Of a stretch of 64,000 nucleotides of DNA, positions 28,285 through 36,289 are shown one piece after another (the first letter of the stretch is position 1; each line of letters starts with the position of its first letter). The notes under the pieces were generated by a model. It saw only the letters and a list, made by a program, of their open reading frames with translations, did no database searches and had not been told where the DNA came from. The stretch is taken from contig NZ_JADWYU010000115.1 in assembly GCF_016786325.1 (NCBI RefSeq), forward strand, positions 1 through 64,000, in the 5' to 3' direction. The stretch comes from Frankia nepalensis (lineage in GTDB: Bacteria; Actinomycetota; Actinomycetes; Frankiales; Frankiaceae). A program made the position numbers and the translations under genes.

Positions 28285-28584
28285 GCCGGCAAGCCTGCCA
28301 GCGGCCCCGGCGGCCCGCACCCCATTTTCGGCCGGCTTCCCGCGCCACCGAGGATCGCCTGACCAAGGGCCGCGTGGAAGTCCTCCTCGGCCGGATCACA
28401 CCGGCGCGGATCCACGGGCGCGGACGAGTTCGGCTGCCCCGGTCGTTCGTCAGCGCGGCGAGCAGGCCGCCGCGGCGCCGGTCCGGCGCGGCCCCGGACC
28501 GGGCCCGGACCGGGGAGGCCCGGTCCGGGGAGGCCCGGTCCGGGGACGCCCGGTCCGGGGACATGGATCAGGCTTGCCCCGGGG
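28285..28584. other. Intergenic region with tandem repeats
   Basis: This 300-bp gap between two minus-strand genes holds four 15-bp tandem units at 28501-28560 and presumably the methyltransferase promoter. No gene is supported. Confidence 0.5.
28501..28560. repeat. Four 15-bp tandem repeats
   Basis: Units GGGCCCGGACCGGGG, AGGCCCGGTCCGGGG (twice) and ACGCCCGGTCCGGGG run from 28501 to 28560. Each unit is itself partly palindromic (CCCGGTCCGGG). They end 24 bp before the stop codon of the oxidoreductase gene at 28585. Confidence 0.85.
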
Positions 28585-30162
28585 TCAGCCAGCCACCCCG
28601 GCGCGGCGCAGCGCGAGGCGGGCGGCGTGGTAGCCGGACATGCCGTGGGTACCGGCGCCGGGCGGGGTGGAGGAGGAGCAGAGGTAGACGCCGGGCAGCG
28701 GGGTGGCCCAGGGATGGCGGGACAGGACGGGCCGGGCGACGAGCTGGCGCAGGTCGGCGGTGCCGCCGCCGATGTCGCCGCCGATCTCGTTGGCGTTGTG
28801 CGCCTCCAGCGCCGCCGGGCCCATGGTGTGGCGGGCGAGGATCCGGTCGCGGAAGCCGGGGGCGAAGCGCTCGACCTGGGCCTCGATCGCCGCGGTCATG
28901 TCCACGGTCGAGCCGAGCGGGACGTGGCAGTATGCCCAGCCGGTGTGCCTGCCCTCCGGCGCCCGGGTCGGGTCGGCGGCCGTGGCCTGGACGAACAGGA
29001 CGAACGGGCGCTCCGGGTGCCGGCCGCGGGCCACGGCGCGCTCGGCGGCGGCGACCTCGGCGAGGGTGCCACCCAGGTGCACCGTCCCGGCGCTGGCCAC
29101 CGCCTCGTCCCGCCACGGCACCGGGCCGTCGAGCGCCCAGTCGACCTTGAACACCCCCGGGCCGTACCGGTAGCGCGCGAGCGCGGCGCGGTAGCGCGCC
29201 GGCAGCTCGTCGCCGGCGATCCGCAGTACCTGGCGGGGGGTGAGGTCGAGCAGCACCGCCCGCGCCGGTGGCAGCTCCCGCAGGCTCGTCACCGGGTGGC
29301 CGGTGACGAGCTCGCCGCCGAGCGCCCGCAGCCGGGCGACGAGCGCGTCGGCCAGCGACTGCGAGCCGCCGACGGCGACCGGCCAGCCGACCTGGTGGGC
29401 GCTCACGCCCAGGAGCAGGCCGTACGCCGCGGTCATCGGCTGGCCCAGGTCGAGCATCGAGTGCGCGGCGAGGCCGCCGAGCAGCGCCCTGGCCGCGTCG
29501 CCGCGCAGCGCCACCCCGGCGAGCGCCGTCGCCGGCCACACGCCGACCACGCCGAACCGGGCCAGCGCGAACGGCGCCGCCGGCGGCAGGTCCAGCAGCG
29601 ACAGCACCCCGTCGGTCAGCCGCGGCCCGGCCGCCACGAGCGGACCGAGCAGCCTCGCCCACCCGGCCGGGTCGGCGGCCAGCCGCCCGCCGCCGGCCAC
29701 GGCGCCGAGCCCGGCGGCCGTCGCGGCGACGTCGCGCCGCAGGAGCGCGGCCGCCCGGCCGTCGAGCGGATGGGCGAGCGGAACCGGCGGGTGGGCCCAC
29801 CGGACCGGCGGGCCGGCCTGGCCGGCCGGACCGGCCAGCCCGCCGGGGCCGGCCTGGCCGCCCGCGGCGGCCCCGGGCGCGTCCGCCCCGGCCGCGTCCG
29901 CGCCGTAGGCACGCAGCGCCGGCGACGCGGCGGCCAGCGCCAGGACCGTGGCGCAGACGTCATGCCGGAAGCCGGGAAGGGTCAGCTCCTCCGTGCGCAG
30001 CCCGCCGCCGGGCTGGCTGGCGGCCTCCAGGACGAGAACCCGCCACCCGGCCTCCGCGAGCGTCACCGCCGCCGCCAGGCCGTTGGGTCCCGCGCCCACG
30101 ACGACCGCGTCGACGTCCACCGGCCGGTCCCCCGCCCGTGTTCCGTCACCCTGGGCCAGCAC
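28585..30162 (-). CDS. Phytoene desaturase-like NAD(P)/FAD-dependent oxidoreductase
   Basis: The 525-residue protein has a dinucleotide fold ([21 protein letters not shown]), the [21 protein letters not shown] block of the carotenoid-desaturase/PYROXD2 family, and a C-terminal FAD contact ([20 protein letters not shown], then YHAARLALR). A Gly/Ala-rich insertion of about 25 residues follows the LRAYGAD block. I chose the GTG at 30162 because GGAGGTGA lies 5-6 nt upstream; a start at 30201 lacks such a site. No carotenoid synthesis genes are nearby, so a role in carotenoid formation is not supported; family members often act on unidentified lipids. Confidence 0.85.
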   Translation of the reverse strand: MLAQGDGTRAGDRPVDVDAVVVGAGPNGLAAAVTLAEAGWRVLVLEAASQPGGGLRTEELTLPGFRHDVCATVLALAAASPALRAYGADAAGADAPGAAAGGQAGPGGLAGPAGQAGPPVRWAHPPVPLAHPLDGRAAALLRRDVAATAAGLGAVAGGGRLAADPAGWARLLGPLVAAGPRLTDGVLSLLDLPPAAPFALARFGVVGVWPATALAGVALRGDAARALLGGLAAHSMLDLGQPMTAAYGLLLGVSAHQVGWPVAVGGSQSLADALVARLRALGGELVTGHPVTSLRELPPARAVLLDLTPRQVLRIAGDELPARYRAALARYRYGPGVFKVDWALDGPVPWRDEAVASAGTVHLGGTLAEVAAAERAVARGRHPERPFVLFVQATAADPTRAPEGRHTGWAYCHVPLGSTVDMTAAIEAQVERFAPGFRDRILARHTMGPAALEAHNANEIGGDIGGGTADLRQLVARPVLSRHPWATPLPGVYLCSSSTPPGAGTHGMSGYHAARLALRRAGVAG

Positions 30163-30360
30163 GCCCGTCACCTCCGCCGCTCCCGCGGCACACTCTCCCA
30201 CGCCCCATCCCGGTTCGTTCCAGTGGACGACGCCCTGCCAACGGCCCGAGCCGGGCCCACCCGAGGCGGCACGCCCCGCGCCAGGGCTGGGCCGGGCCGC
30301 GTCACCGGCCGGGCCTCGTCACCGAGCGGACAGAGACACCAGAGCGTGATCGTCTTTCGG

Positions 30361-30366
30361 TAGTCT
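30361..30366 (+). promoter_or_regulatory. -10 box of the NarL-type regulator gene (leaderless)
   Basis: TAGTCT ends 6 nt before the GTG at 30373 and there is no ribosome-binding site, which fits a leaderless mRNA. Confidence 0.5.
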
Positions 30367-30372
30367 GCGGGT

Positions 30373-31062
30373 GTGTCACTGCGCATCGTGCTTGCCGACG
30401 ACTCCCTGATCGTGCGCGAGGGCGTGCGCGGGATGCTGGACAGCCAGCCCGGTCTCGAGGTCGTCGGGACCTGCGCGGACCTGGACTCCCTGCTGGCCTC
30501 GGTGGCGGAGCTCGCTCCGGACGTGGTGGTGACCGACGTGCGGATGCCGCCGACGAACACCGACGAGGGCATTCGCGCCGCCGCGCAGCTGCGGGCCAGC
30601 CACCCGGGGGTCGGTGTCGTCGTCCTGTCCCAGTACGCGGACCCCGAGTACGCCCTGAATCTCCTCGAACACGGCAGCGGCGGGCGGGCGTACCTGGTGA
30701 AGGACGCGGTCGGCGAGCCGGGACAGCTGGCCGGCGCGGTGCGCGCCGTGGCGGCCGGCCGGTCCGTGGTCGACCCCGCCGTCGTGGAGGCGCTGGTGGC
30801 CGCGCGGGCGGCGCCGAAGGCCTCTCCGCTGGCCACGCTCACCGAGCGGGAGCACGCCGTGCTGGCGCAGATCGCGCAGGGCAAGAGCAACGCCGCCGCC
30901 GGCGCGGCCCTGTACCTGAGCGAGCGCGCGGTCGAGAAGCACATCAACACCCTGTTCGCCAAGCTGGGCCTCGCGGCGGAGGCGGACACGAACCGCCGGG
31001 TCAAGGCGGTCCTCATCTACCTGGCCGAGGACCGCGGCCCCAACCGGCTGGCCGCCCGGTAG
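30373..31062 (+). CDS. NarL/FixJ-type response regulator
   Basis: The 229-residue DNA-binding regulator has a receiver domain (LADDSLIVREGVRGML acidic pair, phospho-acceptor Asp in DVVVTDVRMPP, LSQYADPEYA, Lys in YLVKDAV) and a LuxR-type helix-turn-helix (LTEREHAVLAQIAQGKSNAAAG...SERAVEKHINTLFAKLGL). The RMPPT.TDEGI and GVVVLSQYADPEYAL blocks closely match the receiver of the adenylate cyclase fusion at 39770-41320, so the two are paralogues. It precedes a receiver-only protein and converges with a DesK-type histidine kinase (31643-33802), a plausible phosphodonor. Confidence 0.93.
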   Translation: MSLRIVLADDSLIVREGVRGMLDSQPGLEVVGTCADLDSLLASVAELAPDVVVTDVRMPPTNTDEGIRAAAQLRASHPGVGVVVLSQYADPEYALNLLEHGSGGRAYLVKDAVGEPGQLAGAVRAVAAGRSVVDPAVVEALVAARAAPKASPLATLTEREHAVLAQIAQGKSNAAAGAALYLSERAVEKHINTLFAKLGLAAEADTNRRVKAVLIYLAEDRGPNRLAAR

Positions 31063-31156
31063 GTCTCGCGGCCGGCGTCCCAGGGGGTGCTGGCACCCTC
31101 CCGGCGCGGCGGCTGGCTTCCTTGTCCCTGGTCACAGCGGCGCGGACCATGGCCGT

Positions 31157-31597
31157 ATGCGGACACCGGACGCCGACCTCGCCGCCGCGGCCAGCGCCAG
31201 CTCGGCCGGCGCGCCCCTCGGGGTGCTCGTCGTCGACGACCAGGCGCTGTTCCGCGAGGTCGCGCGCTACCTGGTCGGGGCGCTGCCTGGCTGGTCCGTG
31301 GTCGCCGAGGCGGCCTCCGGCGAGGAGGGCGTCGAGCTCGCCGGGCGGATCCGCCCGGCCCTCGTGCTGATGGATGTGCACCTCCCGGGCATCGACGGGG
31401 TCGAGGCGACCCGCAGGATCGTCGCCGGCGACCCGTCGGCCGCCGTGCTGCTGATGTCGTCGTACGGCGTCGAGGATCTTCCGCCCGGCGCCGCCGCGTG
31501 CGGCGCCGTCGGCTACGTGCGCAAGGACGAGCTGACCCCACGGACGCTGAGGGGCGCCGTCGCGGGCCACGGCCAGCGCGAGCTCGGCGACCGGTAG
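31157..31597 (+). CDS. Receiver-only response regulator
   Basis: The 146-residue protein is a receiver domain with no output domain. Acidic residues lie in VLVVDDQALFREV, the phospho-acceptor Asp in LVLMDVHLPGIDGVEATRRI, the switch Ser in LLMSSYG and the Lys in GYVRKDELTP. All residues needed for phosphorylation are there. It may act as a phosphate sink or as a shuttle for the histidine kinase at 31643-33802. It ends 45 bp before that gene, which faces it. A 20-residue Ala/Ser-rich lead precedes the domain; an internal start is possible. Confidence 0.88.
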   Translation: MRTPDADLAAAASASSAGAPLGVLVVDDQALFREVARYLVGALPGWSVVAEAASGEEGVELAGRIRPALVLMDVHLPGIDGVEATRRIVAGDPSAAVLLMSSYGVEDLPPGAAACGAVGYVRKDELTPRTLRGAVAGHGQRELGDR

Positions 31598-31642
31598 GGA
31601 GCCCGGCCACCGGGCGCGGGCCCCGCTACCGCTCACGGGCGG

Positions 31643-33802
31643 CTACTGCTCACGGGCCGGCAGCGGCACGCTGCCGCGCACGCGGGTACCGGCGCCGGGC
31701 GACGACTCGACCTGGACGTTTCCCCCGAAGGCGCCCACCCGGTCGCGCATGTTCTCGAACCCGTGGCCAGCGGTCGCCGCCGGGTCGAAGCCGGCGCCGT
31801 CGTCGGCCACCTCGAACCGGATCGCGCCGTCCTCGGCGATCACAGTGATCATCACCTCGGCGTCGGCGCCCGCGTGCTTGCCGGCGTTCTGCAGCGCCTC
31901 GAGGCAGCAGAAGTAGACAGCGGCCTCCAGGTCAGGCGGGTAGCGGTCCGGGCCTGCCTCGACGAAGCAGTCCAGCGGGCCTCTGGTGGCCGCCGCCCGC
32001 AGCGCCGGGGCGAGGCCGTGGTCGCGCAGCAGCGGCGGGTAGATGCCGTGCGCCAGCTCCCGCAGCGCCCCCGCCGCGGAGCGGACGTCCGCGTGCAGGC
32101 CGGTCAGGAGCGGGCCGAGAGCCGCCGGGTTGGTCTCGGCGACCTGCGCCGCGAGCCCCACCTTCACCGAGAGGCCTACGAGGTGCTGCTGGGCGCCGTC
32201 GTGCAGGTCGCGTTCCAGGCGGCGGCGAGCGGCGTCGGCGGTGGTCACGATGCGTGCCCGGGACGCGACCAGCTCGGCGTTGCGCTCCCGCAGCTGCTCC
32301 AGCGACTCCTGCAGGGCGCTGTCGAGCGACAGGTTGTGCAGCGCGAGGCCCACCTGCCGGGCCAGCTCCACCAGCACCCGGTCCTCGGCCGGGGTGAACG
32401 GGCCCGCCGACGGCGGCCGGCGCACCACCAGCAGCCCGAGCAGGCGGCCCAGGTGGGTGATCGGGGCGACACGCACCAGCTCGTCGCCGGCCCGCAGGCC
32501 GGGCAGCCACATCGCGATCCAGGTGTTGCCGCCGGTCCTGGCGCTGGTGACCACGGCCCACTCGCGGTCGCCGAGCGTCAGCCGGGCGGCGGGCCGCTCG
32601 GGCAGGCTGACCATCCGGGCCAGCGTGCCGTCACCACCCGTCCAGATCTCGGCGCCCGCCGGCCCGAGGGTGGCCCGCAACAGCTCGGTGAGCTGCAGAA
32701 ACAGCTCATCCATGGGGACGGACCTGGTCATCCTGGTGCCGAACGTCGCGAGCAGCCGGTCCGGCGGCAGCGCGGCACCGCGCACCGCGCGGTCCGCGAC
32801 GCCGGCCAGCCAGGACCGGGCGGGCAGCGCGAGCACCGCGCATACGAAGGCCGCCAGCAGCGAGAGCGTGAGGATCTCCCGCTCGCCGGCGCCGGGCCGG
32901 CGCCCGAGCCCGAGCACGAGGGCCAGGTAGACCACGGCCACGCCCACCGCGAGCCCGGCGACGGTGACGCCCTCGACGAAGGCGCGCGGCCCGTACCGGG
33001 CCAGCCGGGGATGCGCCCCGGCCGCCATGGCGAACGGCACCAGCACCCAGGCGGCGAGCACCGCCGGCGCGGGGTCGGCCGGAAGATCCAGCAGCAGGCT
33101 GCCGGCGCCGACGACCGCCGCGGCGGCGACGGCGACGACCGTGCCCGCCCCGGTCCACAGCAGCGCCCACCTGGTCCTGCTGCCCGTACCCGCCCCGGCC
33201 TGGCCGCGTGCCGAGCCGTCGGTCCGAGGGCTGTGCAGGTTGACGAGCACCAGGTGGCAGGCCGCCACATACAGCGCGCCGAGGGCGGCCAGGGCAGCCA
33301 GCGCCGGCGCGTACGCCGCCGAGCCCGGCGCGACGACGACGGCGACGGCCGTGGCCCCGGCGGCCAGCAGGCCCGCGAACCCGAGCCGGCCGACGCCCAC
33401 GAGCGCGCCGTCGGACGGGACGGCCAGCGCGAGCGCCCAGACCGCGACCGCGAAGGCCGCCAGCCGCGGTTCCAGCAGCGCGCCGGCCTGGACGGCGGCG
33501 ACCACCGCGGCGACCCAGGCGAGCCGGCGCGGCCGGGCGGACCGGGCGACGACGGCGAGCACGGCCCAGCTGGCGATCGAGGCCAGCCCGACCGTGCGCA
33601 CGGCGTCGTCGAGCGGCTGGTCACCGGCCAGTGGCGGGGCGTCCGCCGTGCCGACGAGGCGCGGCCCGGCGAGCGCCACCGCGAACGCCGCCAGGAGGAG
33701 GAGGGTGGGCAGCCACGCCAGCGCTCGCGTGGCAACGCCGGAGAGGCCGCGGGCGACGGGCACGCCGACGGCTGGCGTGGTACTCGGAGTGGGGCCGGTC
33801 AT
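31643..33802 (-). CDS. DesK/NarX-type membrane sensor histidine kinase
   Basis: The 719-residue protein begins with about ten hydrophobic segments (residues 25-330, for example WLPTLLLLAAFAVALAGP), then a GAF-like region (LLRATLGPAGAEIWTGG, ITHLGRLLGLLVVRRP), a short coiled coil (LQESLEQLRERNAEL), a HisKA_3 domain with the phospho-His in RRRLERDLHDGAQQH (near residue 533), and an HATPase domain (EALQNAGKHAGA, EVADDGAGFDP, GHGFENMRDRVGAFGG). It is the last gene in a run that includes the REC-cyclase, ABC ATPase and two permeases, separated from the permease by 6 bp. The N-terminal helices may sense the membrane or the transporter. Possible partners are the three receiver proteins nearby. Confidence 0.93.
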   Translation of the reverse strand: MTGPTPSTTPAVGVPVARGLSGVATRALAWLPTLLLLAAFAVALAGPRLVGTADAPPLAGDQPLDDAVRTVGLASIASWAVLAVVARSARPRRLAWVAAVVAAVQAGALLEPRLAAFAVAVWALALAVPSDGALVGVGRLGFAGLLAAGATAVAVVVAPGSAAYAPALAALAALGALYVAACHLVLVNLHSPRTDGSARGQAGAGTGSRTRWALLWTGAGTVVAVAAAAVVGAGSLLLDLPADPAPAVLAAWVLVPFAMAAGAHPRLARYGPRAFVEGVTVAGLAVGVAVVYLALVLGLGRRPGAGEREILTLSLLAAFVCAVLALPARSWLAGVADRAVRGAALPPDRLLATFGTRMTRSVPMDELFLQLTELLRATLGPAGAEIWTGGDGTLARMVSLPERPAARLTLGDREWAVVTSARTGGNTWIAMWLPGLRAGDELVRVAPITHLGRLLGLLVVRRPPSAGPFTPAEDRVLVELARQVGLALHNLSLDSALQESLEQLRERNAELVASRARIVTTADAARRRLERDLHDGAQQHLVGLSVKVGLAAQVAETNPAALGPLLTGLHADVRSAAGALRELAHGIYPPLLRDHGLAPALRAAATRGPLDCFVEAGPDRYPPDLEAAVYFCCLEALQNAGKHAGADAEVMITVIAEDGAIRFEVADDGAGFDPAATAGHGFENMRDRVGAFGGNVQVESSPGAGTRVRGSVPLPAREQ

Positions 33803-33808
33803 CGTCGC

Positions 33809-36283
33809 TCACTCGGCTCGCAGGACGTCCGGCACGTGCAGGCGGGCCGCGCGCCGGGCCGGAACGGACGCCAGCAGACCCACCGCGAGGACGGCGGTCG
33901 GCACGGCGAGCGCCAGCGCGAGCGCCGCGACCGGCGGCACGTAGATCAGCGGAGTGCTCGTCGCGACCGCCCGCCACAGCGCGCGGCCGAGCAGCACGCC
34001 GACCGGCACGCCCACGGCCAGGCCGATGGCCCCGATCACGGCGGCCTGGGTCAGCACGATCGCCCGCGCCTGCCACCGGGTCGTGCCCAGCGCGCGCAGC
34101 ACCGCGACCTCGTGCCGGCGGCGGCGCACCCCGACGAACAGGGCGTGCCCGACCGCGCCGACGGCGAGCACCCCCAGGAAGGCTCCCAGAAAGCGCGGCA
34201 GGACGGCGACGCCGCGGAAGCGGTCCTGCGCCTCAAGCGGGAGCTCGTCGCCGACGACGAAGAAGGCGTCGTCGGCGCCGACGGCCTCGTTGAGCCGGTC
34301 ACGCACGGCGAGCGTGCTGGCCCCGGGCCGCAGCTCGACGCGGACCTCGTGGTACTTGAAGCCGCCGTCGAACAGCGCGTGGTAGCCACTCGCGCTCACC
34401 CAGCCGCCCTCGTCGTAGGTGGTGTGCGGGTCCTGGGGAACGAAGGCCAGCCCGGTCAGCCGCATCGGCGTGCCGTCCGCTGGGTCCCGCCCGGCCACGG
34501 TGAGGACGTCGCCCACCCTGGCGCCGGTCCGACGCGCGACGCCGGGCGCCAGCACGATCTCGCCCGGCGTGGCCGGCAGCCGGCCGGCGAGCACCTGGAC
34601 CGACGACGGGCGTCCGGCCACCTCGTCGAGGCTGAACACCGTCACCGGCCGGCGCTCGACCGTCGCGACGCCGACCCGGGTGTCGTTGACCGCGACCACG
34701 TCGGGGTCGGCCGCCGCGGCGCGCACGACGTCGTCGGCCGGCCCGAAGTCGCGGTCGTTGAAGCCGACGATGCTCACGACCGCGAAGGTCTGCCCGAACC
34801 GGGCGGGGTTGGCCGCCGCGTCGGCGACACCGGCCTGGAACGTCAGCGAGCCCACCACGCCGAGGACGCCGACGACCGCGCCCACCAGCGCCGGCCGGAC
34901 GGCGGCGCCGGCCCGGCCCGGTTCAAGCGCGAACCGCACGCCCGTCAGCACCGGGACCGGGAGGCCGAGGCGGTAGGCCAGGCGCGCGGCCGCGGATCCG
35001 CGCGGCCGGGCCGGCCGGACGCCGCCCACCGACGTGGCGAAGGCCGTCGTGGTCGCCGCGACGGCCACCAGCAGCAGCGTCACGCCCGAGACGGCGAGGA
35101 TCACCGAAACGTCGAGGTCGACGCCCGGCTCGGGCTCGACCAGCGCCGCGGAGCCGAGCGGGAACAGCGGCGAGACGGCCACCGCCGCGCCCGCCCCGGC
35201 GAGCAGCCCGGCGGCCGTGGCCAGGACCGGCCCGGCGGCGGCCGCGACGGTGGCCTGCCGGGTGGTCAGACCGAGCGTGCGCAGCACGCCGAGATCGGCG
35301 GTCGCGCCGATCACGAGCCGGACGACGGCCTGCCCGAGCAGGACCACCGCGGCGAGGTAGGCCGCCAGCGCGAAGGCGGCCAGCCCCGCGGCTTCGAACG
35401 TCGTGGTCTCGCGGAACTTCCGCTGGTCCTCGACGACGTTGAGGGTCTCGACGGGATGGGTCGCCAGCCGGTCGAGCGCCTCCTGGAACGCGGGTATCCC
35501 GGCGGCGCCGGCGCTAAGCCGGACCATGGCGTTCACGATGGCCGCGTCACCGGTGGCGCCGACCAGGTTCTCCCGGTAGGTCTCGGTGAACGCGAAGGTG
35601 GTCCCGAGGCCGCCAGGAGAGTCCTGGGGTTCGCGCGTCCACCAGCCGGACCGGACGACACCGACGATCGTGAGCGGCTGGCGCGGGCCCGTGTAGGAGA
35701 TCGGCTCCTCGTTCAGGGCGGCGGCGTCGGTCGCCGCGGGCGTCGGCAGGAGCGCCGTCACCGTGTCGCCGACCGACAGCCCGGTCGTCTCGACGAAGCG
35801 TGGGCTGACGACGGCCTCGTCGGCCCGGGCCGGGTCGGGGAGCCGGCCGGCCAGCACCGCGGGGCGTTCGACCGTCCGCATGGTCTCGTCGTCCATCGCG
35901 GGAGACAGAACCTCGATCTCCGGGTGGCCTTCGATGGCATAGCTGCCGGTGAGCAGGATGGTGCCCACCGCCTCCACGCCGGGCAGGCGACGCACGGCCT
36001 CCCAGTCGAAGCCGGGCTCGTTCGGCACGGCGGCCACCGTGGCCGGCGACGTGACGGCGAGGATCCGGTCGAGCGCCGAGGCGCCGCGGCGGGCGCCGGC
36101 CGCGGCGGTCATGACAGTGCCGGTGGCCAGCGCGACCAGCAGTGCGAGCATGAGCAGGGACAGCCAGCGGCGCCGCAGGTCGAGCCGCAGCCACGCCCAG
36201 ACCGGCCGCCAGACGCGCGCCACCGGACTACCCCCGACCCGCGTGCGCCCATCCGTGGCCGCCTCCGAAGTTCTGATTGTCAT
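33809..36283 (-). CDS. FtsX/MacB-type ABC permease, copy 1
   Basis: The 824-residue permease has one helix near the N-terminus (WLSLLMLALLVALATGTVMTAAAG), a large outside domain, and two FtsX core blocks: one in mid-protein (FALAAYLAAVVLLGQAVVRL, DLGVLRTLGLTTRQ) and one at the C-terminus (VRRRRHEVAVLRALGTTRWQARAI, VGVPVGVLLGRALW). Proteins of this kind work with a LolD/MacB ATPase to move lipids or peptides or to do mechanical work at the envelope. It is about as long as, and very similar to, the gene directly upstream (36290-38791). The 37-nt junction (last codons, stop, spacer, next start) is identical after both genes, which marks a tandem duplication. Translationally close to the histidine kinase. 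Confidence 0.92.
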   Translation of the reverse strand: MTIRTSEAATDGRTRVGGSPVARVWRPVWAWLRLDLRRRWLSLLMLALLVALATGTVMTAAAGARRGASALDRILAVTSPATVAAVPNEPGFDWEAVRRLPGVEAVGTILLTGSYAIEGHPEIEVLSPAMDDETMRTVERPAVLAGRLPDPARADEAVVSPRFVETTGLSVGDTVTALLPTPAATDAAALNEEPISYTGPRQPLTIVGVVRSGWWTREPQDSPGGLGTTFAFTETYRENLVGATGDAAIVNAMVRLSAGAAGIPAFQEALDRLATHPVETLNVVEDQRKFRETTTFEAAGLAAFALAAYLAAVVLLGQAVVRLVIGATADLGVLRTLGLTTRQATVAAAAGPVLATAAGLLAGAGAAVAVSPLFPLGSAALVEPEPGVDLDVSVILAVSGVTLLLVAVAATTTAFATSVGGVRPARPRGSAAARLAYRLGLPVPVLTGVRFALEPGRAGAAVRPALVGAVVGVLGVVGSLTFQAGVADAAANPARFGQTFAVVSIVGFNDRDFGPADDVVRAAAADPDVVAVNDTRVGVATVERRPVTVFSLDEVAGRPSSVQVLAGRLPATPGEIVLAPGVARRTGARVGDVLTVAGRDPADGTPMRLTGLAFVPQDPHTTYDEGGWVSASGYHALFDGGFKYHEVRVELRPGASTLAVRDRLNEAVGADDAFFVVGDELPLEAQDRFRGVAVLPRFLGAFLGVLAVGAVGHALFVGVRRRRHEVAVLRALGTTRWQARAIVLTQAAVIGAIGLAVGVPVGVLLGRALWRAVATSTPLIYVPPVAALALALAVPTAVLAVGLLASVPARRAARLHVPDVLRAE

Positions 36284-36289
36284 CGTCGC

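Noticed and set aside
28501-28560. CRISPR-like short repeats
   Set aside because: The 15-bp units are directly adjacent with no spacers; it is a simple tandem repeat.
28585-30162. Part of a carotenoid cluster
   Set aside because: No phytoene synthase, cyclase or prenyl transferase gene is near.
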